DNA of 64,000 nt from Capitulum mitella (Eukaryota > Arthropoda > Thecostraca > Pollicipedomorpha > Pollicipedidae): positions 959,501-1,023,500 of the forward strand of contig CP099848.1 of NCBI GenBank assembly GCA_030062745.1, given 5' to 3'. Below are positions 27,183 to 37,362 of this stretch, one piece after another. Every line of letters begins with the position of its first letter. Within the stretch, counting starts at the first letter, position 1. The notes under the pieces were generated by a model. It saw nothing but the letters and a program-made list of their open reading frames with translations, ran no database searches and was not told the DNA's origin. The position numbers and the translations under genes were made by a program.

Positions 27183-27443
27183 CTAGCCGGAGCTCTTTGC
27201 GAGGTGGCCTCTGGAGCCCGACATCCCGGCGTTAGCCGAGGCCACGAGGTTGTCCTTGCTGATTTTGAGCGAGTCGGCGGTGCCCTGGCGCGCGTACATC
27301 GGCAGGTGGTACTTGTTGTTGGCCAGGTACTGCAGCATCCACGTCTCGACCAGCTGGTCGACGCCGCCGGTGCGGAAGTCCTCCAGGATCTTGATGTGTT
27401 CCTCCTCCGTCAGCTCGCCGTAACGACAGAGGTTGTCCACGAT
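27183..27443 (-). CDS. CFAP61: CFAP61 exon 8 (terminal)
   Basis: This exon encodes [20 protein letters not shown] through [17 protein letters not shown] to a TAG at 27183-27185. The NKYHLPMYA block is the conserved CFAP61 C-terminal signature. About 30 further residues, Ser/Gly/Ala-rich, follow it. The acceptor is gatgtcctcag. Confidence 0.93.
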   Translation of the reverse strand: MVDNLCRYGELTEEEHIKILEDFRTGGVDQLVETWMLQYLANNKYHLPMYARQGTADSLKISKDNLVASANAGMSGSRGHLAKSSG

Positions 27444-30400
27444 CTGAGGACATCGCCGCGGGATCGAGGTAAATATTGGGGATGGCGACAGAGCGGGAGG
27501 GAGCGGAAGGAGTTGGCGATGGGGAGTGAAAGAGCAGCTTAGCCATAGTGACGGTACGATGGACAGACAGGTAAGCATCTACAATGAGAGTGAGGTTTTG
27601 TTTGACAGCAGGCGCTTGGAAAAATGGTAGGCGGGACGTTGAATAAAAGGTTGCGTTGAATGGACATAATCCACGGGTGATATCGCCAGAAGAGTTTGAA
27701 CTGTATATGCAACTGTTGTTTTCGATTGAATTTGTTTTTCTTAAAACACTCTTTAATGTTTGTTTTTTTCAACTTTTAAAAGATAATTAACCAACCCCTT
27801 TATTTGGTTTGTGGGTTCTTAATGTGGCAATCTTGTTTAGCTCTCAGTAAGTGCACATGTATTTGACGACAAGTGTAGGCCACATATGCGCGAGCATGGA
27901 CACGAATTACACGTTACGTACAAACCAGGTCAAAGGGTCACACGACGGCCAGAACATTACCTGGGTACGAAACCTGCACGATCCACGAGCCAACGCCCAC
28001 CTTTTCCTCCAGGGTCAGCTTTTCGTCCCGACAGCGGCAGCGTAGAATCGCCTGCCGGATGTTGTCCAGGAACACGGAGAACCGGTCGTGGAACACCATC
28101 ATCACCCACGGCTGTCGGAAGTACTCGTACAGGTCTGGTATCAGGCCCTCCTGGTACCTGAGGGTGGCGGGGACGCCGGACCGCGCTCTGGGTGATAACG
28201 GCTCTATTTCTGCGTCAGCTGTTTACGCCAGCTGACCGAGGGAGAAGACAGCCAGTGCCGGGCGTCAGACGGGAAAGGCGTCGCATGTTCATAACGCTAT
28301 TTATCTTCGCTGCTGTAATGAGTCTTGCCGTGAGGTTCTTCCACCACAAACAGGATGTGCTTTGCGCAGCTTAAATAAACATTCAGGACTCGACATTTCT
28401 CATCATTACATCGCGTGGTGTCGAAGATTCGAAGTTTGCAATGTGGTGGTCTTACCTGGCCACCATGTTGTTGAGCAGCACCTCGTGCAGGCCGTAGAGG
28501 GAGATCATGTTGTCAGTCTCGATCGGCTTCTGGGAGTAGCAGGTGATCTTCTGCACCATGCGCCAGCTGCTGATCTCGATCCGTATGTATCCCGTGACTG
28601 TCATATTCGAGCCGAATGCGTCACATTTCGGAGTAAACGCGACATGACAGACGGAATAAGGACAGACATTTGAACTTTTGACGGTTACGACATGGTGAAG
28701 CACCGGACAGGAACCATCTCCACTGCAAGCGCAGTCCGCTGGTGTTGTACTCATGCCATTAACATAAGGCTAATAATAATACGGCTAATAATACGGCTAA
28801 TAATAATAAGGCTAATAAATACGCACTACGATCGCCAATGCCAAGCCGCCATACTTTTGCATCTTGTGTGTCTCGGTCTGTGTGTGTCATGCTTATGACG
28901 TCCGCCTCTTCGCGGTTGCTTTTTGTTAGTGTTATCTGTACTGTAGCCCAATACATCCTGCCCTGATTGTGCGATAGAATTGGCAAAAAAAAACAAAAGC
29001 AAAAAAACGTCTCCCATGAACGACATGTAAAATACGCATGCGAACATATAGGGCGAGGATGTTCCGGAAAGCGGTTCAGAAGTAAGGCCTAAAATAACGT
29101 TTGCTCTTATGTTAAGTTGCCCATTTCAGCTTTGCGAGGATAGTATCTGGCGCTTTTACGGCCCCAACACGGAAGCCAGAAAATTGGCCGACCCACAGAG
29201 CATCAGCAAGCTAACTTAGGACCCCCTGCGAAGGCAAAATACCTGGAAATGAGGTCATGTTACCTGCGGGAATCTTAACGACACATAGAGCTCAGAGTTC
29301 CACAGTCAGACGCACGCTCAAGGAGATGGAACTTTCCACATGTTTCACGTGCTGCCTTTCCTGAAATACTCCATAGCACATCGGCAATCGTTACGACGTT
29401 CTTTCTTAACCCAAGGAGCGTAGAACATGATGGAAGTGCTTCGAAGTAAGCCTTGGGCAACCATTACAGTTTCATGGTATCCGACACCGAAAATTTATCT
29501 TCAGTGTTGCTTGGCAGCCGTTAGACCGGCCTCGTTAGATCCCCAAGCATTTTACTACCGTCGACCAAACTGACCAGCTCTACTTACGTCGGCTGATGAC
29601 GCATGACTGAATCAATGATCAGTGTTTTTTATCTCATGTGACACCGTCTTCAACCTGACTCCGCATCACTCAACCACCCCTGCCCCTTTGGTGTGGTTCA
29701 AGCCTGGCATCAAGCTAGGGATCTTAACCTGACTACGTGCGTTTCAAACCGTACCTTGCTCGGTACGGTACACCTCATAAGTCTTGACAGTTTATGCCGA
29801 AAAATATATTTTCCCCTTATTATTTCCCCTTGCTCAGCGGGTTCACTTAATCCTCTTGGAAAACGGGAACAACAAATCGGTGCTCCTCTGACTTTCTGGC
29901 TGGTTCAGCATCTTCCATCATCAGCACCATCCCCCTCACCTGATTGTCACTATGGGGGGACCACTATGCACCCCTTGACGGGCAAGCCGTAAGACCAGCG
30001 CAGAGCTCCCGCCACCTGGCCGCTATCTTCGCCCGACTCCTACACAGTGCCAGCGCTCTTCACCTGCCCGATACACCAGCTGAGCGCGCTCACCGGACGG
30101 GTAGACCGGGTCGCCGGTGGCGAGCACCCAGGGCGGCTCTGCGTCCAGCACGGGGTCGGGCGCACGCACAGACAGGAGCTGCCAGCCGCCCGGCAGCCGG
30201 GCGCGCGTCACCAGCGGCCGGCTAAACTCGGGCGGCAGCGGCTGGCCGCTGATGGACGACCGGCGCCGGTCCCTGGTGCCCAGCTTGGTGCTCAGCTGCT
30301 GGTGCTCCTCGCCGTGCACCCGCAGCAGCTGGGCGCCCAGCGCGTGGCCCACGTCGCGCGAGTTGTACTCGAAGTGGTCGAAACTGTCGGCGTAGTATCT

Positions 30401-33400
30401 GCGGGATTGGACAAGAGTCGGTGATTCGGCGATTTCATTTTTTATTTTTATTTTTAGAAACATGCCAACCCCTTCCAGTCTAAAGGAGGCGGCCAAGATT
30501 TTCCTGATATCATATTTATCATCAGCGATATTGGAACGCCACGATGCTGCATGAAATACCAAGCAGGCCGTGAACAACAGCGGTCGAACGTGTCCAGAAT
30601 ACGTCCCCCGAGATAATTTCCCGAGACCACGCCACACACCTCCTGGAGTACTTGGTCATGGTGCCGACGGCCCTGATGCTGGCGTCGTTAGTGCTGAACT
30701 GGTGGTCGATCACCAGCCGGCCGTCGAACACCAGGGAGGCGTCGTTCAGGGCCTTGAACGTCACCAGCTCCACGGCCTTGTGGTCGTAGACGAAGAGGCC
30801 GCAGCAGGACAGATAGCGCTCCTGCGCCCCGGCCGCCTCTTCCGTTAGCTGTATCCGGTAGATCCGGTTGTTGGACTTGACGTCCCAGTAGGTCAGCGTG
30901 TAGCCCCTCAGAATCCTGATGCCGCCCTCCACCGACTCCAGGTTGTGGAGGATGCCGTTGTCCACCTAGGTGAACAATGCATTTTTCCTAGAAGTTTCCT
31001 CGGTTAGGATACTAACGCTGACCATCGTCAGGTTAGAACATGCCATGCCATAAACGGTATGTTATAACAAATACTATATACGTGTCCTTCCTGATAATTC
31101 AGGGACTATTACAAATTACAGCAGGGGCGGATGCGAGGGGGGGGGGACATCGGGAACATGCCCATTTCGTTGGAAAACCCGAAACTAACATATCTTTCGG
31201 TCCCTTCTCCAAGGGAAATTGTATGTATTTTGTTTTAAAAAGGTACTTGTTTATTATGCATTTTCATGTTCAAAAATGGCGGAATACAGTGGTCTTACCC
31301 CGGAAACATTTGGGGTAGTCAGCACATGATGATCCTCCAGTGAATCACAGCATACAAACGGCCAAAAAGAGTATTGGGTTCAATGAAGTGTGGCGATGTG
31401 TCTAAAGTAGCGCCAGGAGGTTTCAGTTTCATACACTACGTTGCGTCGCTTCCAAGCCCGAGCGACTACCTCATGGTTCCGGGTCAGGTGGCTCTGACCT
31501 TGACTGGCCAACCTTGACCTTTACCGCCGCAACCGTGGCCAGTCCTCCCTCCCTCGGGGAGCGGCAGTCCGTGCCTGACAAATGACTGACTGACGCATGA
31601 CGAGAGACGGGGCTTCACTCGAGATTGAACGCCTGGGCCCTCCAGGCTGTGCGTTCAAAATCGCAAACGATCCGCGCTGACAAACGCCTCGAGCTGGCGG
31701 CGCTCTGACCGGTCCACACTCGAGTACACCCGGGAACTGAGCCGGCGTGTCAATAGCACCAGACACGACAGTGTATGCATATCCAGGCCGCCAGGTTGCC
31801 TAGTTTCATCCATAAGCCCTGACGTCGGGCAGACATGGTATATTGTTGCTGATTTCGGAGTCAAAAGACACCTCGATAACTTGCCTGGGCTCCTGATGGG
31901 TCTCTTATTGGTTTGGCTACGCGGAAAACAGACAAGCTAACATGGAAGTCAGCTGTTCGCGGTATTCCACCCAGCAAACTGCATTCATTTCTCGCCAACT
32001 GATAAGCTCATACTTCACTCGCAGCACTTGGGAACGTCGTGTCTCGTCGAAAAAGCCACCGGGGTGTGATCAAATTCCTCTGGGACACGTCACGAGCGAA
32101 AGGCCTCTATCGACCCTCTCGGATCACTTCAGGGTTACGCAGTTAGTCAATAATACGTGACACCTCATTGCGGTCCGTCTACCGGAAACCACAGCCCGGA
32201 TCTCATTGCAAACGATTTACATGCAGCCGTGGGTCCCGTCGCTGCAGGTCGCAATGGCCGCACACACTGTTCGTACGGTGCTGGTGTCCGCTGGGGTGAA
32301 AATCCTATCAGGGGTGAAGCGATCTAGCAAAGTCAAATTCCGCGAAAAACAAGCGAAGTGCAGTCAAGTTCCAGCCTCATGCGGTAAATGAGGATCCACG
32401 ATCGGACGTGGTGAGCGCGAAAAGGTGAATGGTCGCCAAGCTCAGCTGCCGGTGACAGGCATCAGTTGCTAGGTAATCCATCTTACCCTGTGTGCTCCTA
32501 CTCTAACACGCCTCTTTGTGCAGGCAGACACTAACTAACAGGATATGTGCATAAGCACAGTGATGAAATACCGGCGAAATGTCAAGCAGATCACGTCAAC
32601 ATCAGTCATTCATGCATTGGTCAACATCGTCGACATCTGTGTATACTCGGCTAACTATACACCCACTTGCTGCGGGGATGTTGCTCGGTTAATCATGGTT
32701 TGCAGCTTCTTTTAATTTGTTGGATCCCATGGACAGCTTAATATTCGGCTGACGACCAAAATCAAGAAGTCTCAAGATTCGCCATGGAAGACTCAGATGC
32801 GTTTTCTGATAAACTGGCTCCCGCAATATCTCATCCCTCTCGCCTCTACCAGCACATTCTCCCTAAACTATGCAGACTGACCCAAACAACTCACTGTCGG
32901 CGAACTCAGTGCATACAGCAGTCCTAACCCAGACGGTAGGGACGCCTGCAGGTCCGGCCCTAGGCGAGCCGGCGCTGTCTTACCGCCGGATCTCCAGTCA
33001 GCTGCAGGTCGCCGCCGTGACTGCCAGGTGGCAGCACCAGCACCAGCCGGTGCAGCGGCACGGGCAGCTGGATCAGCGTCTCCAGGCACGTCAGCGCCTC
33101 AAGGTAGCGACCGTACACGATCACGTTTTCTGCAAACACACAGAAGCGCAGCCTGCAGCGCTCTGCTGGGTCAGATCACCAGCTTCAGCATCACGTTGTT
33201 GAGTCCATGGACAGCCTATTGAATGCTGTACGGTGGTTTGGTTGATGTTATATTCCTGTGGCCTGGTCACTTTAATTTCCGACCCCGAAAGGAGTCTGGC
33301 CCCCCGCTCTAGCAACAGTAGGTGTTTGAGCAGACGCTTCAGCAAATGACCCTCTTCAGCGCTCATGATGGTGGATCATCGCGAGAGCGAGACACCCAAG

Positions 33401-36400
33401 CCTTTTCGGGGCCGACCATTACGGCAACTAGGCCGCGGAAACACTTACATCACGTCCTTTGCCAGAGGATGAGGCCATAAGATAACGTTCCCTGCCAGGG
33501 TCCAGGGTCCAAAGACCACGCTCCGTGCCGGGAATGAAAGCAGTGCTATCACGTTCGCAGACTGATGGAAATAGCTGTACAGCCAATCTCTCCTCCGGGG
33601 TACTCGACATTATCGCACTCTCTGCCGAGGACCTGGCTCCGAGACCTCGCCACGCACCGGCCCTGTCCAGGCAGTAGGCGGTGACGTACTGGAGCGCGCG
33701 CCGGGCGTCGTACAGCGAGTTCACCTCGGAACACGTTCTCAGGCGCCTCCGGCAGCTGCGCCGGCGGGAAGAGGGGACGCCGGTCGGTGAAGGGCCGCGG
33801 GGGCCGGGGCACCAGCCGCGACGGCAGCTGGTACTGCTGGCCGCACGTCAGCACCAGGTAGTCGTACGGAACCTCCCCGGCGTCCGACACCACGATACAC
33901 TTCCGCTTCCTGAAGACGGAGGTGGCCCAGGACAAGAAACTGGATGCACGTCCATTGAAAACGACCCTCACTGTTAGGAATTTACTGGAAACACGTACAT
34001 GGATGGATGGACATGCTTTTATGTCAGTCTGTACTCTTGAATAGGACTGGAATTCGTCCTTGAGCTGTTAGTAAACTACGAGTTCACAGCTCTTCAAAAT
34101 ACACTCATAAATAAATATCTCACTGATGCATCAATATGAACGTTTTGTTGAGCTGTTAATGAATGACCCTGGAAGTTTTATCGTAAACCAGGCTTGTGGC
34201 GAGTTTAAAACTATGAAAACGACTTAATACCCCTGATTTCTGGGAGGCCCTGCGTGCAGTGCCGTCCTCACCTGTCGATAGACTGCATCACGCCTCGCAC
34301 CAGGTTCACCCAGGCGTGAAGACACATGGTGCCGAGTCGGCCGGCCTGGAAGTTCTCTGTCGAGGTTCGCATGTTGGCCGCCAGGACCGCGCTCTCGGCG
34401 TCGCCCTGGAAGCCGTGCGGGTCGACCAGCGTCAAGCCAGTGAAGAGCAGCTCCCGCGAGAAGACCAACTTCTCCAGCACGGCCAGGCCGGCGTCGCCGC
34501 CGCCGACCACCACGATGCGGCTGTTGATGCGGACGCGGCGGCGGAAGACGGTGCCGCGCGTCGTCAACTGCAGCGACAGCGGCTCCTGCCGCTGCAGGAT
34601 GTGCGGCTTGGGGATGTTGGGGCCGAGCGTGCCCTGCTGCAGCGGGTACTGGACCTGGCGGCGCCAGGCGACCGGCCACAGCCGGTCCAGCGCCGCCGCC
34701 AGGCTGTGGCCCTCCGGGTCCTCCGCGCCGGCCGGGAAGACCGGGTACAGAATCACCGACAGCCCCGACAGCCGCATCACTTCTGCCAGGATCACGTGCG
34801 AGAACCGCTGGAAGATCGGGTTCAGCGCGAAGTGGTAGAGGTGGCCGTAACCCTCGCGCGGGTCGTGGTGCTCCTGCGTGGCGTACTCTTCCACCTCGAA
34901 GTGCGAGCGAATGTACTCGAGGTCCATTTCGGGCCGCACCACGACGAAGCCCACCACCTGGTCGTGGCAGCGCACCGCGAACACGGTGTTCTGCGCCGCG
35001 TCGTTGAGAAACAGCTCGCGCACGGTGAGCATGACGCGTTCGGCCCGCTCCGTGTGTTTTACCAGCGTTCTGAAGTCGCCCAGGTCGCTGCTGCGCGCGC
35101 TCACCACCTCGAAATCGGTCACAAGCGAGGCGCGATGGAACACGTACAGCTGGCCGGGGAACGCGGAGCAGGCGCGGTGCGGCACGCGAGTGAACAGCGT
35201 CGTCAGCGGCGACTCCGGCTCGTCGGCCGGCGTCGTCAGCACCAGGTAGTCGACGTCCGGCATGCGCGCCAGCACCGCCGGCAGCAGGTCCATCGCGCGG
35301 CAGGCGTGCTCGTCGCGCACGCAGAAGAGGCTGACGGCGGCGGCGTTGGGGGCGCCGCGGTAGCGCGGTACGGCGCGCGGCTGCGGCCGCGGCCCGCTGT
35401 CCGGCTCCGTCGACAGGCCAGGCAGCGCAGCGCTCACTTTGCGCGTGACGCGGCCGTCGGCCGACACGGGGAAGCCCCAGATCGTCTCGAGCACGGGCCG
35501 GCTACCGTCCGGCCGCGCGTCGTCCGGGATCGGCTCCTCCTCGACCTCCGGCTCGCCGAAGCCCGGCTCCAGCACCCGGGGGCCCCACAGCTGCTCCAGC
35601 AGCGGCACCACCCGCGGCTGGGGCGGCTCCGGCTCCGGCGCCTGGCCGTCGGCCACCGCCTCAGCGCTGTCCACGGCCTGCGCGCTGCCAGCTGAGGCTG
35701 AGGCGGCCGCGACGGCGTCCAAATCAGGAGAATCGGGAGACGCGGGGACGTTGGCGTCGGTGCCGTCTTCTTTGGACTCGTCTTGATTGTTTTCTGTCTT
35801 CGACGGAACAGCTTTGCCGTTGGCTTTACCGTCTGTTTTTGACACGTTGTCTTTGCTGGCTACTGTCGCTTTATTTTTACTATCTACTTCGTACACCTTG
35901 CCGTTGTCCGCTGCCGTAGAACCATTGGTTTTGGATGTGCCAGTCTTGTTTGATGGCTTTGAAGCATTCGCTTCACTCCCTCCTTTTGGCACGTTTGCCC
36001 TGCTTCCTGTTTGTGGAGAATCCATAGACTCCCCTCCTTTCGTGGAATCACCTGTTCCTCCATCCTTCGAAGTATCCACTGCACTGGCTGGTTTGGAAGC
36101 ATCTGACTTGCTTTCAGTCTTTGCGGCATCTAGCTCACTCTTTGTCTTGGAGGTGTCTGGCTTGCTCTCAGTTTTGGAAGCATCTGTCCTCTCCGCCTCG
36201 GAGGCACTTGGTTCGCTCTCTGCCTTGGAGGCGTCGGGCCTGCTTTCTGTTTCGGGAGCATCCAGGCCGCTGGCCGTTTTGGACGCGTCCTGAGCCTCTT
36301 CCGCTTCCCGAGTCTGCGCCTTCCTCGCCAGTTCAGCAGCCTGCTTCTCGGCAACCTCTTGCAGTGAGGAAGGCCGAATGCCCATCACCTGCTGCGACAG

Positions 36401-37282
36401 CCGGCTGGTGACCCCAGTGGCGTCATCGGGGCACGGCTTGCGAAGCCCGTGGAACGGCGCCAGCTCGAAGTTTTCGTTGAGCGTGTCCAGGTCCACCTCC
36501 GTGGTGACGCTCATGATGCCGACGGCCAGCTTGTCCACCTCGACGACGGCGGAGTAGCTGGACTCGCGCTCGTCGGCGATGACCTCGGCCAGGAAGAACT
36601 CGCCGTAGCGCTCCTTGAGGCGGTCCTCGTCGACCGTGAGCATGCCGCGCAGGTCGTCGTGGTCCTCGAGCCGCGCCTGCCGGGCGGAGAGGCGGGGCAC
36701 GATCCGGCGCCGGCACGCCTCCAGCACCGGCTCGGCGGCGCCGTACACCGACAGCAGCTGCCAGCCGAGCTCCTCCAGGAAGCCCAGCAGGCCGACGTCG
36801 CAGCGGGTGGCGTGCAGCACCCGCTCGAGGTCGGGCAGCTCGGAGAACAGCCAGGTGAGCATGGCGCCGACCACGGCGGCGGCCAGCTCCCGCGGGCACA
36901 CCAGCTGCGTGAAGAAGAGGCAGCAGGCCGCGCTGAGCGAGCACATGTCGAGGCAGGGCGCGGCGCGGCGCACCCAGCCGCGCCAGCGCGCGCCGCGCAC
37001 CAGCGCCTCGTCCGGGTGCGTGTCGAAGATGCCGTACCCCTGCACCGTGCCCTCGGCGTCGACGGTCACCAGGTTGAAGGCGGCGTGCTCCAACTCGCGG
37101 GCCGCCTTGCGGTAGCTGTAGATGTCCTGTGTCCACTTGTGCTCCCACTCGAGCGTGCCGATGCGCGCCAGGTCGTCGCGTCGAGCGTGGCGCACCTCCA
37201 ACCGCGGCGCCGGCGACTCGCTGGGCGTGGCCGCCGCCAGCGCTAGGTGGCGCTTCATGCCGGCGTTGGCCGCTGGACACAT
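27183..37282 (-). CDS. CFAP61: CFAP61, cilia- and flagella-associated protein 61 (eight coding exons)
   Basis: CFAP61 is an axonemal protein of the calmodulin- and spoke-associated complex at the base of radial spokes, needed for motile cilia and sperm flagella. Coding exons in transcript order are 34272-37282, 33658-33909, 32984-33129, 30640-30965, 30094-30398, 28456-28597, 28001-28157 and 27183-27443. All have GT donors and AG acceptors, and phases match throughout except for one extra base in exon 2. The predicted protein is about 1,532 residues if that base is ignored; human CFAP61 is about 1,240, and most of the excess is a low-complexity insert at residues 330-535. Matches to the family include GPFHGL-like (here LAPFHGLR) in the N-terminal acetyltransferase-like domain, a Rossmann motif [10 protein letters not shown] near residue 925, [32 protein letters not shown] and YHLPMYA near the C terminus. 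The start at 37282 is the first ATG in the open frame (A at -3); 37258 or an upstream exon is possible. Confidence 0.95.
28001..28157 (-). CDS. CFAP61: CFAP61 exon 7
   Basis: This exon encodes [17 protein letters not shown] and [20 protein letters not shown], aligning with the human LIPDLYSYF..PW and FHDRF blocks. The acceptor is caccctcag and the donor GAAAAG|gtgggc. The exon ends in phase 0. Confidence 0.92.
28456..28597 (-). CDS. CFAP61: CFAP61 exon 6
   Basis: This exon encodes [20 protein letters not shown] followed by [18 protein letters not shown] and LLNNMVAR. It aligns with the human segment containing ITCLSRKP and LLNNL.AR. The acceptor is atatgacag and the donor GCCAG|gtaaga; the length of 142 bp fits phases 1 and 2. 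Confidence 0.92.
28768..28822. repeat. (TAA)n/CGGC microsatellite in CFAP61 intron 5
   Basis: The short tandem repeat ggctaataataata recurs four times with TAA-length variation, between exons 5 and 6 of CFAP61. No function is suggested. Confidence 0.8.
30094..30398 (-). CDS. CFAP61: CFAP61 exon 5
   Basis: This exon encodes [20 protein letters not shown], aligning with the human RYYAD segment, and continues through a Pro-rich part to [13 protein letters not shown]. The acceptor is aatcccgcag. The donor is chosen as TCCG|gtgagc because it gives phase 1, which fits exon 6. Confidence 0.87.
30640..30965 (-). CDS. CFAP61: CFAP61 exon 4
   Basis: This exon encodes residues about 1137-1244, starting [10 protein letters not shown], with the highly conserved [18 protein letters not shown] and [17 protein letters not shown]. 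The acceptor is cctag, phase 0; the donor is CCAGGAG|gtgtgt, phase 2. The conserved Gly-Arg-Leu-Val-Ile block identifies the family clearly. Confidence 0.93.
32984..33129 (-). CDS. CFAP61: CFAP61 exon 3
   Basis: This exon encodes [20 protein letters not shown] and continues through the Leu/Val-rich part of the Rossmann-like domain to LTGDPA. It aligns with the human segment reading IIIVYG..LEA....ETLL. The acceptor is gtttgcag and the donor GCG|gtaaga; phase 1 in, phase 0 out. Confidence 0.9.
33658..33909 (-). CDS. CFAP61: CFAP61 exon 2, with a one-base frameshift
   Basis: The acceptor is ccgtcttcag|G and the donor GGCCG|gtgcgt. The exon begins in the frame giving [20 protein letters not shown] and [13 protein letters not shown], both strongly CFAP61-like, and ends in another frame giving [18 protein letters not shown], which also aligns. 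The frame changes at the GG of 33724-33725, next to ENVFR. The length is 252 bp, one base more than the phases of the flanking exons allow. This is either an assembly or read error in a GG pair, or a real disrupting indel. Confidence 0.85.
34272..37282 (-). CDS. CFAP61: CFAP61 exon 1: N-terminal domain, low-complexity linker, start of Rossmann domain
   Basis: This 3,011-bp exon encodes residues 1 to about 1003. The first 300 residues match the CFAP61 N-terminal domain ([36 protein letters not shown]). Residues about 330-535 are a degenerate Asp-Ala-Ser-Lys-Thr-Glu-Ser repeat. Residues 640-900 return to conserved sequence ([13 protein letters not shown]), followed by the nucleotide-binding motif [16 protein letters not shown]. 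The donor reads ATCGACAG|gtgagg, phase 2. Large antisense open frames (for example 34259-35695, 478 codons) are shadows of this GC-rich exon. Confidence 0.93.
35660..36330 (-). repeat. Coding repeat (27-33 bp unit) in CFAP61 exon 1
   Basis: Tandem degenerate coding repeats encode [13 protein letters not shown] modules of 9-11 residues. The GC content of this part is visibly lower than in the rest of the exon, and the reading frame stays open. Such a linker is not known to me in vertebrate CFAP61. It is probably disordered and variable in length. Confidence 0.75.
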
Positions 37283-37348
37283 GTTGCTCACGGCGGCGGA
37301 GCGGTGACGAAACTTTGGGCTTGTAGAGATGAGCACTGGCGGTCACGG

Positions 37349-37362
37349 GTCCCCATGGAATG
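37349..37362 (-). promoter_or_regulatory. X-box-like RFX site upstream of CFAP61
   Basis: On the minus strand, cattccatggggac lies 67-80 bp upstream of the proposed CFAP61 start codon. It matches the X-box consensus RYYNYYATRRNRAC at 12 of 14 positions, with a perfect right half. RFX factors bind X-boxes close upstream of ciliary genes in many animals. The match is visible; binding is inferred. Confidence 0.4.

Noticed and set aside
34259..35695. 478-codon plus-strand open frame
   Set aside because: It is an antisense shadow of the conserved CFAP61 exon 1 in GC-rich DNA; its sequence is Arg/His/Gln-rich and resembles no family.
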